Shown here: in pieces, positions 1 to 7,751 of the stretch
Position numbering within the stretch: position 1 is the stretch's first letter
Layout: the number at the start of each line of letters is the position of its first letter
Position numbers and translations under genes: made by a program
NCBI RefSeq assembly: GCF_001418495.1
Contig: NZ_LIQY01000037.1
Coordinates: 1-37,023, forward strand
DNA: 37,023 nucleotides
Direction: 5' to 3'
Source: Streptomyces pathocidini
GTDB taxonomy: Bacteria > Actinomycetota > Actinomycetes > Streptomycetales > Streptomycetaceae
Notes under the pieces: generated by a model
Database searches by the model: none
What the model was told of the DNA's origin: nothing
What the model saw: only the letters and a program-made list of their open reading frames with translations

Positions 1-624
1 AGCGGGGGCCGGGGCTGCCGTGGCCCGAGGAGGCGGGGGCGGTGCGATCGGTGCCTTGGGAGCCGGATCCGGGGCCTGAACCTGAGGAGCCGGATCCGGG
101 GTCCAGGGAGCCGGTGCCTGCACGGGCGCGGCCGCGGCGGGAGCCGGCGGGGCGGCGGCGATCGGCTGACCGGTGGGTGGCGGAGGCGTCACCAAGGGAT
201 GGCCCTGGTCGTCGGCGGGTTGGGGGTATCCGTACCCGCCCTGACCGTCGGCGGGCCGCGGGTATCCGTAACCACCCTGGTCGCCGGCGGGCTGGGGATA
301 CCCGTACCCACTCCGGTCGTCGCCGGGCCGCGGGTGGCCGTAGCCGGCCTGCGGCGCAGGAGGTTGCGGGTATCCGTACCCGCCTTCGGGCGCCTGGGGC
401 TGCTGCGGGTAGCCGTAACCGCCCTCGGGCGCGCGCGGGGGCTCGGGCTGCTGTACGGGCTCGGGGGCCGCGGCCGGGGTCTCCGGTGTGCCGCTGCTCC
501 CCTCGCTCGAATACCAGGAGGGCGCGTCGTAGAGGATCTGGAACTCGCCGGTGAGCTCCGCGTCCGACGGGTCCCCGTCCTGGGCGGCGCCACCCGAACG
601 GAAGTCGTCCCGCTCGCTGCTCAC
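1..624 (-). CDS. Pro/Gln-rich N-terminus of a T7SS-linked protein, partial
   Basis: The N-terminal 208 codons of a gene that continues past the left edge. It starts at GTG 622-624, with AGGAGG (632-637 on the complement) seven bases upstream. After an acidic start the protein is low-complexity: six copies of a GYGYP or GYGHP motif, each followed by Q/R and P, roughly between residues 65 and 140, then long Pro/Ala runs. No globular domain is visible in this part. In ESX clusters a proline-rich N-terminus fused to a MinD/ParA-like ATPase (the EspI type) is a known architecture, and the position beside eccE fits, but the ATPase part lies outside the window. That assignment is inference. The coding sequence is supported by the start site, the reading frame open to the edge and the protein repeats. 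Confidence 0.75.
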   Translation of the reverse strand, partial: MSSERDDFRSGGAAQDGDPSDAELTGEFQILYDAPSWYSSEGSSGTPETPAAAPEPVQQPEPPRAPEGGYGYPQQPQAPEGGYGYPQPPAPQAGYGHPRPGDDRSGYGYPQPAGDQGGYGYPRPADGQGGYGYPQPADDQGHPLVTPPPPTGQPIAAAPPAPAAAAPVQAPAPWTPDPAPQVQAPDPAPKAPIAPPPPPRATAAPAPA

Positions 625-749
625 TGTTGTGCCTCCTGGCTGGTCAACTGGTGTGGGTGAGTTGTCGTAAACGGGCGGATTCGGACGCGACCCTGCGTCC
701 GCGGCGCCACCGCATCACCAGAAGAGCCTAATCTTTCCCCCCGCACACA

Positions 750-767
750 GGGCAAGTTCCCTTGCCC
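750..767 (-). terminator. Short hairpin between the 276-aa gene and the Pro-rich gene
   Basis: GGGCAAG and CTTGCCC form a perfect 7-bp stem with a 4-base loop, 45 bases past the stop of the upstream minus-strand gene. It may end the eccE transcript. It also overlaps the -35 position of a possible promoter for the next gene (TTGCCC at 750-755 and TAGGCT at 725-730 on the complement, spacer 19), so it could instead be an operator. There is no T tract. Confidence 0.35.
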
Positions 768-787
768 CACCGCTTGGCCCCGCGGCT

Positions 788-833
788 CAGTCCACCCGGC
801 GGGCCGGAACGGTCAGTCCATCCGGCGGGCCGG
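788..833 (-). repeat. Tandem duplication of a gene's 3' end
   Basis: A 20-base sequence ending in CCGGCGGGCCGG occurs at 788-807 and again at 814-833, with one difference. The copy at 814-833 is the last codons and stop of the 276-aa gene. The other copy lies just downstream and carries the same stop in the same context. Confidence 0.7.
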
Positions 834-1643
834 GCCGAGGAGCCCGTTCTCCGCCTCGGTGGCCTGGGTCATCACGTACTGCCGGTGCTTGCGCGTGCAC
901 CACAGGGCGACGTTGTCCGACAGGGTCGGGAGGCTGGCGACGTCCTGCGCGCCGAGCCCCATCACCTTGCCGAGCACCTCCGACTCCTGTGGCGACACCC
1001 GCTGTACGGCGACCACGTCGGCGCCGGCGAGCAGCCGGGGCGCGGTGGGGCCGAGGTAGGGCACGAGGGTCAGGACGGACTGCCAGGGCGCGGCCGTGAT
1101 GCGGCTGCGCGGTGGGCGGGCGCCCAGGTCGCGGACGATGAGCACGGGGCTCGCGGCGGACGGGCCCTGCGGAGCCATCCGGCCCACCTGATGCACCGTC
1201 ACGCACTGCTGGCCGCCGCCGGCCGCCTGCGCCATTGGCGTCCAGGCCTGCGGGCGGGCGGTCTCCACGGCGACGCGCGCGCCGGTCGCGGCCGCGCGCA
1301 GGGCGATGACCTGGGCGATCCACGTACCGCCGACCAGCACCACGTCCAGCCGGGTAGGGCGGCACAGGCCCAGCACGGCGGTCTGGTTGCTCGCGTCGAC
1401 GCCGATGATCAGGCCGTCGTCGCCCACGGGCAGGCTCAGTTGGGCCAGCCGGCGACTGTCCAGGACGTGTGGGTTGCGGCGCGGGCCCAGCAGGCCGAAG
1501 GCCGCCCGCAGCCGCCGCTGCGGCTGGTTGGTGTCGCGGTCCGGGGTGCGCGGCAGGTGGCCGGGGCGCTGGGCCGGGAAGCCCGCACGGTCGGAGGCCT
1601 GGCCGGGACGGCCGGTGAATCCGGGAGCGAGGGGGGTGGACAT
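813..1643 (-). CDS. T7SS-associated protein of unknown function
   Basis: A 276-aa protein. Its ATG (1641-1643) overlaps the eccE stop codon by one base (TGATG), so it is almost certainly translated from the eccE transcript. The first 50 or so residues are Pro/Arg-rich and probably disordered. The rest looks like an alpha/beta fold with alternating hydrophobic strands, for example DVVLVGGTWIAQVIALRA near residue 115 and SPVLIVRDLG near residue 180. No P-loop, membrane segment or signal peptide is visible. I do not recognise the family. Tight coupling to eccE suggests a cytoplasmic accessory of the secretion machine. The C-terminus (PARRMD) is followed by a near-copy of its own coding sequence plus stop, described separately. 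Confidence 0.8.
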   Translation of the reverse strand: MSTPLAPGFTGRPGQASDRAGFPAQRPGHLPRTPDRDTNQPQRRLRAAFGLLGPRRNPHVLDSRRLAQLSLPVGDDGLIIGVDASNQTAVLGLCRPTRLDVVLVGGTWIAQVIALRAAATGARVAVETARPQAWTPMAQAAGGGQQCVTVHQVGRMAPQGPSAASPVLIVRDLGARPPRSRITAAPWQSVLTLVPYLGPTAPRLLAGADVVAVQRVSPQESEVLGKVMGLGAQDVASLPTLSDNVALWCTRKHRQYVMTQATEAENGLLGPARRMD

Positions 1644-2986
1644 CAGCGCGTTCCTCCCAGAGGCAGGGTGGCGAGCACACCGGGGAGCTGCTCGCGGTCG
1701 AGGCGGACCAGGCCGATCTTGGAGGCCGAGGCGACGCGCTCCAACTGGCGGCGTGCGGCGGTGAGTTCGTTCTCGCTGCGACCGGTGAGCCGTATGTATC
1801 CGGACAGCGCCGTGGCATTGCCGCTCGCCTTGCTGAGGGTCAGCGAGAACGTGCTGGCCAGCGCGGGCGAGGCGGTCAGCTGGCCGACCAGCGCGGGCAG
1901 CGGGGCGGCGTCCTGGCCGAGCTGCGGCCAGCGGCCGACCCAGTACGAGGTGTGCCAGCGGTCGTCGCAGCGCCAGACCCGACTGGTCTCCGCCGTACGG
2001 CGGTTGGCGCGGCTGCCGTCCAGCGCCGCACCGCCGGTGGTGGCGGCCGGGTTGACGCAGCTGGAGGTCGCGACGGCCGAGACGATCCCGGACTCGCTCA
2101 GCACCTTGGCGCTCAGGCCCGCCCCCATCAGGCGGCTGGTCAGGTGGTCGGCCACGCGCAGCAGCGCCCGCCGGGCGCCCTGCATCCCGCCGCCGCGGGC
2201 CTCGACGGCCTCCGGGCACAGCTCGGGGTCGAGCTTGAGCGCGACCCAGGTGAGCCGCAGACCCGGGGTCATGCTCTGGGCCTGGAGCGGCGCGTAGCTG
2301 CGCGCGGCCATGGCCTGCTGGGGCAGGTGCGGCGCGGGCGCGGGCTGGGTGTGCTGGACGACCTGGACGGAGGCCAGCTTGATGTCGTCCACCTCGAGCA
2401 GGGCCTGGAGCAGGTCGAGCGGCACTTCGCGCGCGCCGGGGGCCGGGCGCAGCGGGGTGTCCATGGCCTGCACCTGGACCAGGGCGGTCAGGAACGTGCC
2501 GTCGCCGACCATGCCGATCTCACGCTGGCTGCGGTCCTGGAAGGAGTACGTGCGCAGCGCCGGGTCGCACTCGACCGCGGGCGCGAAGCCCGGGTCCGTA
2601 CCGGCTGGGAGCGGGGCGCCGTTGCGCTTCCTGCGGTCCTTCAAGGCGCGGGTGGTGGCGAACCACTCCTGGAGCGGGCGGCCGTGGCGGCGCAGCAGGC
2701 CGAACAGGACGAGCGGCACGGCGAGCACGGTGGCGACGGCGAGACCGATGGGCCGGAGGAGCCATCCGGCCACGAACAGCGCGGCGGCCAGCTCGATGAC
2801 CACGAGTTGCTGCACCCGTACCGAGGCGCCGCTGCCGGCGCGCCTGGAGAGCGAGGGCGCGGCCGGGCCGAGGCGGGCCGGAGCGGCTGACCGCTCTCCC
2901 CGCTGGGCGTCGTGGTCTCGCTCCGTCCGGCGACTGTCCGAACGACGGCTGTCGTTACGGCGCCGGGACCTGGTCGCTGTGCTCAT
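1643..2986 (-). CDS. eccE: Type VII secretion membrane component EccE
   Basis: A 447-aa protein with the EccE layout. A basic, disordered N-terminus of about 55 residues is followed by two adjacent hydrophobic segments (about residues 58-75 and 79-98) and a soluble C-terminal domain of about 340 residues. EccE is the peripheral membrane subunit of actinobacterial ESX systems, completing the complex with EccB, EccC and EccD. ATG at 2984-2986 is preferred. An in-frame TTG four codons upstream sits directly against the GGGAG ribosome-binding sequence and is a poor start. The gene diverges from eccB across 195 bases, so both core genes may share a control region. Sequence divergence of EccE makes the name dependent partly on context. 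Confidence 0.85.
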   Translation of the reverse strand: MSTATRSRRRNDSRRSDSRRTERDHDAQRGERSAAPARLGPAAPSLSRRAGSGASVRVQQLVVIELAAALFVAGWLLRPIGLAVATVLAVPLVLFGLLRRHGRPLQEWFATTRALKDRRKRNGAPLPAGTDPGFAPAVECDPALRTYSFQDRSQREIGMVGDGTFLTALVQVQAMDTPLRPAPGAREVPLDLLQALLEVDDIKLASVQVVQHTQPAPAPHLPQQAMAARSYAPLQAQSMTPGLRLTWVALKLDPELCPEAVEARGGGMQGARRALLRVADHLTSRLMGAGLSAKVLSESGIVSAVATSSCVNPAATTGGAALDGSRANRRTAETSRVWRCDDRWHTSYWVGRWPQLGQDAAPLPALVGQLTASPALASTFSLTLSKASGNATALSGYIRLTGRSENELTAARRQLERVASASKIGLVRLDREQLPGVLATLPLGGTR

Positions 2987-3024
2987 CCCCCGGTACAACT
3001 CCCTTTGTTATTCGGCCGCTTGGT

Positions 3025-3064
3025 GTGAACTGGCGGCGCATCACGCTACCCCGTACCGTACGGT
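3025..3064. promoter_or_regulatory. Divergent eccE/eccB control region with palindromes
   Basis: Between the two divergent core genes lie a 10-bp perfect palindrome ACCGTACGGT (3055-3064) and an inverted pair GTGA-N12-TCAC (3025-3044). The second resembles the loosely defined BldD half-sites, but it is short enough to occur by chance. A possible -10 for eccB, TAGTAG, lies at about 3082-3087, without a convincing -35. Confidence 0.3.
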
Positions 3065-3181
3065 GCGATCGTCACACGGCATAGTAGAGGTCCCCTCTGA
3101 CAGAGCCGTCACGGAGTACCGGACGGACTGGGGGGTTTCGCGCCTCAGCAGCAAAGCGACAAACGGGGAGTTGACCCATCG

Positions 3182-4753
3182 ATGGCGACACGTAGGGATG
3201 AGCTGAACGCCTACTCGTTCGCGCGCAGGCGAACGGTGGCCGCGTTCCTGCAGCCGTCCCCGCACGGATCGGAAGAGGGTGCCCCGCGCCCGCTGAAGAC
3301 CGTTCTGCCGAGCCTCGGCGTGGGGGTGCTGGTGCTCGTCGGCTTCGGCGCCTGGGGAATGCTCAGTCCGACGGCGCCCAAGGGCTGGGACAACGTGGGC
3401 GAGAAGGTGCTCGTCGGCAGCGAGTCGACCACCCGTTACGTCCTGGTGAAGACCAAGGGCGAGCAGAAGGCGAGCCTGCACCCCGTCCTCAACCTGGCCT
3501 CGGCCCGGCTCTTGCTGAAGCCGGACAAGTTCGAGGTCGTCAAGGTCAAGGAGTCGGTGCTCGACGAGAGCAAGTACTCGATGGGGGCCACGATCGGGAT
3601 CCCCTTCGCGCCGGACCGGCTTCCCTCCAAGAAGGACGCCGAGTCCGCCAAGGTCTGGTCCCTGTGCGAGGCCCCCGGCGGCGGCGAGGACAAGAAGTCG
3701 CGCAAGGCGACGTACGTTCTGGACAACGCGGACTACGAGAAGTTGCTGCACCGGGGGAAGGGGGAGCTGGGCAGGAGCGGGGCCCTCTATGTGGAGGGGC
3801 CGCCGGTCACCGGCGACGGCCGCGGCAACGAGTACATGGTCACCTCGGACGGCCGTGCCTACCTGATCGGTGGCGAGGTCTCGGATGACGAGTCGAACCT
3901 GCACAAGGTCCTGAGGCTCCAGCTCAAGCGCGCCATGCTGGGCGACGAGGCCCAGCCGCAGGAAGTCAGCAAGGAGTTCCTCGGCACGCTCCTCCCGGGC
4001 GGCGTCGTGGAGTTCCCCAAGCCCGAGGGCGCCGGGACGAACGCCGACCTCCCCGGAGTCGACCCCAAGTACACCAAGGTCGGACTCGTCCTCAGCATCG
4101 CGACGGCCTCGGGCAAGGAGCAGCAGTACGTGGTCCTCAAGAAGGGGGTGCAGCGGGTCTCCCCGTTCACCGCCCAGCTGCTGCTGCGCAACCCCTACCT
4201 CGAGGACCTCTACGAGGGCGAGGTCCCCGAGCCGGTGAAGGTCAGCATCAACGACATCATCCCCGTCGACGGCGAGTGGATGTCCGAGATGAAGTGGCCC
4301 GCGTCCACGGTCGAGCAGTCCAACACCCAGAGCGAGGGCGGCAACAGCGTCTCCTGCAGCGTCTACCACGGCAAGCGGGACGACATCACCGGCCTGCGCA
4401 AGATGACGATGTGGGTCGGCCGGGACTACCCGAAGGACGTCTCCCAGAGCGGCTCCAGCTCGTACGTCTCGCCCGGCAGCGGCCTGCTCTTCAAGCGCGT
4501 CACCGGCACCGCGGGTGGCGGCGGCAACGTCTACCTGGTGACCGACACCGGCCTGCGCTACTCGGTTCCGGCCACCAACGACAGCTCGGTGACCGGCGCC
4601 GCCAAGGGCGACCAGGAGCAGACCAACACGGCACAGATGAGGCTCGGCTACGACAAGGTCCTGCCCGCGTCCGTGCCGGCGGCGTGGGCCGATCTGCTGG
4701 CTGCCGGGCCCGAGCTCAGCAGCGGCAACGCGGAGCAGGCGCAGGGCTCTTAG
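3182..4753 (+). CDS. eccB: Type VII secretion core protein EccB
   Basis: A 523-aa protein with EccB organisation. The short cytoplasmic N-terminus contains RRDELNAYSFARRR, typical of the family. One transmembrane helix (about residues 39-60) is followed by a large extracytoplasmic domain of about 460 residues. That domain contains internal repeats with hydrophobic strands followed by polar loops, and a Cys near residue 163 and another near residue 396 that could pair. EccB is a core membrane-complex subunit. ATG at 3182 is preceded by GGGGAG about ten bases upstream. It is the first gene of a plus-strand run that continues with the esx pair. The length is near that of mycobacterial EccB (about 480-500 aa). 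Confidence 0.95.
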   Translation: MATRRDELNAYSFARRRTVAAFLQPSPHGSEEGAPRPLKTVLPSLGVGVLVLVGFGAWGMLSPTAPKGWDNVGEKVLVGSESTTRYVLVKTKGEQKASLHPVLNLASARLLLKPDKFEVVKVKESVLDESKYSMGATIGIPFAPDRLPSKKDAESAKVWSLCEAPGGGEDKKSRKATYVLDNADYEKLLHRGKGELGRSGALYVEGPPVTGDGRGNEYMVTSDGRAYLIGGEVSDDESNLHKVLRLQLKRAMLGDEAQPQEVSKEFLGTLLPGGVVEFPKPEGAGTNADLPGVDPKYTKVGLVLSIATASGKEQQYVVLKKGVQRVSPFTAQLLLRNPYLEDLYEGEVPEPVKVSINDIIPVDGEWMSEMKWPASTVEQSNTQSEGGNSVSCSVYHGKRDDITGLRKMTMWVGRDYPKDVSQSGSSSYVSPGSGLLFKRVTGTAGGGGNVYLVTDTGLRYSVPATNDSSVTGAAKGDQEQTNTAQMRLGYDKVLPASVPAAWADLLAAGPELSSGNAEQAQGS

Positions 4754-4758
4754 GGGCA

Positions 4759-4799
4759 CCGGCGCGACGCCGGGGAGCCCGAAGCGCCGGGGGGGGCTC
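4759..4799 (+). terminator. Possible terminator after eccB
   Basis: CCGGCG-cga-CGCCGG (4759-4773) is followed by a GAGCCC/GGGCTC pair (4775-4799). They begin within ten bases of the eccB stop and lie before the separate esx promoter. There is no T tract, which is usual in high-G+C actinomycetes. Confidence 0.45.
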
Positions 4800-4893
4800 T
4801 CCAGCGCACGGAGGGGCGCACTCGACCCCCTCGCGCATCAACTCACCTGGTTCTGAAGTGGGTTGGGGCGGCGCTGTCCCACCACAGGGCCGG

Positions 4894-4929
4894 GTATCTG
4901 TTCGCTCTGTCGGCAGATACGACTAGAGT
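4894..4929 (+). promoter_or_regulatory. Likely esx pair promoter with overlapping palindrome
   Basis: TTCGCT (4901-4906) and TAGAGT (4924-4929) are 17 bases apart and sit about 95 bases before the first esx start. An exact inverted repeat, GTATCTG (4894-4900) and CAGATAC (4914-4920), brackets the -35 and reaches into the spacer. The arms are 20 bases apart centre to centre, about two helical turns, as expected for a dimeric regulator. The regulator is unknown. Confidence 0.5.
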
Positions 4930-5022
4930 TGAGCATGACATCGACCGGATGTGACTCCTTCGGGAGCCGGATTCCGGCCGGTGGATCTACCCGAACTCCT
5001 ACGTCTCATGGGGGACACGAGC

Positions 5023-5343
5023 ATGGCTGGACAGCAGTTCACCATGACCGAGGAGGAGATGGTCGCTTTCAGCGGTCGCATCTCCTCGGTCAACTCCTCG
5101 ATCCAGGGCGAGATCCGTCGTCTGCAGACGACGGTCGACAACGTCACGAGCGGCTGGAAGGGCGGCGCGGCCACCGCGTACAACAACCTTCAGAGCCAGG
5201 TCAATCAGGATGCCAACAAGATCAACCAGATCCTGATGGACATCAAGGAAGCGATCGACCAGAGCACCAAGGCGTACTCCGCCTCGGAAGAGGAGCAGCG
5301 CTCCTCGATCCAGAACATCGCCGCCCAGTCCCCCTTCGGATGA
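5023..5343 (+). CDS. esxB: WXG100 type VII substrate (EsxB-like)
   Basis: A 106-aa helical-hairpin protein. The turn carries SGWKGGAATAY (WXG motif) around residues 46-56, and near the C-terminus YSASE matches the YxxxD/E export signal recognised by EccC. ATG at 5023 has GGGG eight bases upstream; an ATG five codons earlier lies on the ribosome-binding site itself. It is the first gene of a two-gene operon with the next WXG100 gene. Such pairs form heterodimers that are exported together. In mycobacteria and S. coelicolor the first gene of the pair is usually called esxB. That naming here rests on order and could be swapped. Confidence 0.93.
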   Translation: MAGQQFTMTEEEMVAFSGRISSVNSSIQGEIRRLQTTVDNVTSGWKGGAATAYNNLQSQVNQDANKINQILMDIKEAIDQSTKAYSASEEEQRSSIQNIAAQSPFG

Positions 5344-5407
5344 TCGAGCCCGTGCGCTCGCGCGCACGGCGTGACCGAAGCTTCCACGACATCTGAGGAG
5401 ACAACCA

Positions 5408-5698
5408 ATGTCCGGGCAGATCCTCGTCAATTTCCAGACGATCTCCCAGGCCGCACAGGACGTGCGTTCGACGGCCAACAACATCCGCCGCCAGCTCGAC
5501 GACCTCGAGGCCGGCGTCAAGAAGATCGCCACCTCGTGGGAGGGCTCCGCACAGGAGGCTTACCGCGCCAAGCAGGCGGAGTGGGACCAGCGCGCCGCCT
5601 CGATGCAGCAGACGCTCGAGGCCATCGCCAAGGCCCTCGACAGCGCCGCGCAGAACTACCAGAGCACCGAGTCGGCGAACGCCAAGATCTGGGGCTGA
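5408..5698 (+). CDS. esxA: WXG100 type VII substrate (EsxA-like)
   Basis: A 96-aa WXG100 protein, close to the canonical size. SWEGSAQEAY (WXG) occurs at about residues 43-52 between two amphipathic helices, and YQSTE near the C-terminus is a second YxxxE signal. ATG at 5408 is preceded by GAGGAG eight bases upstream. It lies 64 bases after its partner and before a hairpin (5711-5747), so the pair forms a bicistronic unit. It probably forms a heterodimer with the 5023-5343 product and is exported through the Ecc channel. Experimental work in S. coelicolor has linked the orthologous pair to sporulation. Confidence 0.93.
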   Translation: MSGQILVNFQTISQAAQDVRSTANNIRRQLDDLEAGVKKIATSWEGSAQEAYRAKQAEWDQRAASMQQTLEAIAKALDSAAQNYQSTESANAKIWG

Positions 5699-5710
5699 CG
5701 CCGGCGCTTG

Positions 5711-5747
5711 ATGGGGACGGGTGCGCGTGCGGCGTGCCTGTCCCCAT
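5711..5747 (+). terminator. Hairpin after the esx pair
   Basis: ATGGGGAC and GTCCCCAT form an 8-bp stem enclosing a G/C-rich loop that can pair further. It starts 12 bases after the stop of the second WXG100 gene. A second perfect hairpin, CCGGCCTCG-ctg-CGAGGCCGG, follows at 5766-5786. Confidence 0.55.
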
Positions 5748-5787
5748 TGGCGATTGGCCTGTGGGCCGGCCTCGCTGCGAGGCCGGT

Positions 5788-5912
5788 CGGCTCGATTTCG
5801 GTCCGGCTTCGGCCGGCTCGATTTCTCGCCCGGTCTCGGGTCTTGTCGGGGGCCTGGGGCTGGCTTGGTTGGTTGTGTTCGGCTTTGACGCCGCGTTTGG
5901 GCTTTGACGCCG
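5788..5912 (+). repeat. Direct repeats before mycP
   Basis: CGGCTCGATTTC occurs at 5788-5799 and 5814-5825 (period 26). GGCTTTGACGCCG occurs at 5881-5893 and 5900-5912 (period 19). The 265-base gap otherwise contains only the two hairpins and the mycP ribosome-binding site. The TTTGACG in the second repeat resembles a -35 but no matching -10 was found. Confidence 0.6.
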
Positions 5913-5963
5913 TACGGAGGCCTCGGCCTCGTGGGACGGCAGGCAACGGGAGGACGTAGGACA

Positions 5964-7412
5964 GTGGGTTCTGGGGCATCGCGGAGGGCTGCCGCGGCAG
6001 CTGCCATGCTGGCGGCCGTCGTGAGCGGGGTGCCCTTCGCGGGAGCGGCACCGGCCGCGGCCGACGCGCGGGTGTCCGGCGGGGGCGGCGGCTCGGCAGC
6101 GGGTTCGGGTGTGGGCTCGGGCACGGGTTCGGGAGCGGCCTCGGGGGTGGGTCTGGGAGCGGCCTCAGGAGTGGGTACTTCCCTCGCGGACGGCGGTGAG
6201 GACGGCGTGCGCTTCCAGGTCGACGACACCAACTGCTCGTTCCCGTCCGACCCGATCAAGGGCACGCCGTGGTCCCTGCAGCGGCTCGTGCTCGACCAGC
6301 TCTGGAAGGACACCCGCGGTGAGGGCGTCAAGGTCGCCGTCATCGACACGGGTGTCGACCCGCGCAACCCCCAGCTGCGGAGCGCGGTTTCGAAGGGCAG
6401 CGACTTCCTGGACAAGGGCGGCGACGGCCGCCTCGACAAGGTCGGCCACGGCACGAAGGTCGCGGGCATCATCGCGGCCCGCGAGTCCTCCGCGAGCGGC
6501 TTCATCGGCCTGGCACCGAAGGCGACGATCATCCCGGTCCGCCAGAACGACGACCAGGGCAAGGGCAACGTCGCCACGATGATGCAGGCCATCAAGTACG
6601 CGGCGGACGCGGGCGCGAAGGTCATCAACATCTCCCAGGACACCGCCTCGAAGATGGACCCGAGAGTGGACGCGGCCTTCCGGGCCACCGTCAAGTACGC
6701 CCAGGAGAAGGACGCCCTGATCGTTGCGTCCGCGGGCAACAACGGCGCGGACGGCAAGATCAAGGAGACGTACCCGGCGGCGTACGAGGGCGTGCTCGCC
6801 GTCGCGGCCTCCGACCGCAACAACGCGCGCGCCCCCTTCTCCCAGTCGGGCGAGTTCGTGGGCATCGCGGCCCCCGGCATCGACATGGTCTCGACCGTCC
6901 CCGCCGGCGGCCACTGCGTGGACCAGGGCACGAGCTTCTCCGCCCCCTACGTCTCGGGCGTCGCGGCCCTGATCCGCGCCAAGCACCCCGACTGGAGCCA
7001 CGAGCAGGTCATCACCCAGATCGAGCAGACGGCGGACCGCACGAAACCCGGCCGCGACAACTTCGTCGGCTGGGGCGTGGTGGACCCCGTCGCCGCACTC
7101 ACCGACGACACGGCCGCGCCACCGGAGTCCGGCCCCACCGCCGACCCGGTCGGCGGGGGCGGCGACCGCGCCGACGTCGAGGCCGCCACCATCATCCTGG
7201 GCGAATCCCCCCAGCAACGTACCGAACGCTTCGCCCTCTACGCCTTGGCGGGCGGCCTCAGCGCGGTCATCCTCCTGATAGGCGGCGGAGTGGTCCTGGG
7301 CGACTGGCGCCGCAAGCAGGGCGGTAGCGGGCCCTCTCGCCGGAGGCGCGTGATCCACGCCCGAGTCGTCAGCAACAACTTCGAAAATAACGGGGAGCCA
7401 CGACATGGCTGA
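5964..7412 (+). CDS. mycP: Mycosin, membrane-anchored S8 subtilisin-like protease
   Basis: A 482-aa secreted serine protease. GTG at 5964 with GGGAGGA nine bases upstream gives a clean signal peptide: RR, then an Ala-rich hydrophobic stretch ending near the AAADA at residues 31-35. A Gly/Ser-rich linker (about 38-75) precedes the protease domain. The catalytic triad is Asp128 (VIDTG), His162 (GHGT) and Ser324 (GTSFSAP), with oxyanion Asn259 (SAGNN). Cys91 and Cys318 could form the mycosin disulfide. A C-terminal transmembrane helix (about 424-447) precedes a basic cytoplasmic tail. Mycosins are needed for the stability and function of ESX complexes. The stop overlaps the start of the next gene by eight bases. 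Confidence 0.95.
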   Translation: MGSGASRRAAAAAAMLAAVVSGVPFAGAAPAAADARVSGGGGGSAAGSGVGSGTGSGAASGVGLGAASGVGTSLADGGEDGVRFQVDDTNCSFPSDPIKGTPWSLQRLVLDQLWKDTRGEGVKVAVIDTGVDPRNPQLRSAVSKGSDFLDKGGDGRLDKVGHGTKVAGIIAARESSASGFIGLAPKATIIPVRQNDDQGKGNVATMMQAIKYAADAGAKVINISQDTASKMDPRVDAAFRATVKYAQEKDALIVASAGNNGADGKIKETYPAAYEGVLAVAASDRNNARAPFSQSGEFVGIAAPGIDMVSTVPAGGHCVDQGTSFSAPYVSGVAALIRAKHPDWSHEQVITQIEQTADRTKPGRDNFVGWGVVDPVAALTDDTAAPPESGPTADPVGGGGDRADVEAATIILGESPQQRTERFALYALAGGLSAVILLIGGGVVLGDWRRKQGGSGPSRRRRVIHARVVSNNFENNGEPRHG

Positions 7413-7716
7413 TCAATACAAGGTCGAACTGAGCGAACTCGAAGGCACGATCACGAAGCTGAACGGCGTCCTGAGCCGTCTCGGTAACGCGGATTCAAAC
7501 GCCAAGACAAACACATATCTTCCTGCGGGGGCATTGGGGACCGGGTTCGACGAGGCGGATTCGCTGGCGAGCGCGCACAGCACGATGAAGACGCACATCG
7601 AAGACGTCGTGACGTATCTGAACGACGTCGTGAATTCCTTCGGAGACAAGACTAAGAAGGTTCACGGGGCGTACCAGGATTCCGAGTACGACGCTCAATC
7701 GGGATTTCGTGGCTAG
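7405..7716 (+). CDS. ESX-like small helical protein without WXG
   Basis: A 103-aa protein in WXG100 size range, with two predicted amphipathic helices around a short Gly-containing turn (LPAGALGTGFDEAD at about residues 39-52). There is no Trp at all, so the WXG motif is absent. YQDSEYD near the C-terminus offers YxxxE-like spacing. ATG at 7405 lies inside the end of mycP, with GGGGAG about ten bases upstream. It is followed after 35 bases by a PPE-like gene. I infer it is the partner of that larger protein, as PE is to PPE, but no family could be named. Codon use changes here: more A/T in third positions than in mycP. Confidence 0.85.
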   Translation: MADQYKVELSELEGTITKLNGVLSRLGNADSNAKTNTYLPAGALGTGFDEADSLASAHSTMKTHIEDVVTYLNDVVNSFGDKTKKVHGAYQDSEYDAQSGFRG

Positions 7717-7751
7717 TGGCTGCGGTGCGGACCAACGAGGGGCAGTGAGAC

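Noticed and set aside
42-660. Plus-strand open frames at the left edge
   Set aside because: Arg- or Val-rich translations without good starts; the minus strand has a strong ribosome-binding site and repeated GYGYP protein motifs.
813-2219. A longer minus-strand reading (468 aa) through the eccE end
   Set aside because: The upstream part overlaps eccE in another frame and is Arg/Pro-rich; the ATG overlapping the eccE stop is the sound start.
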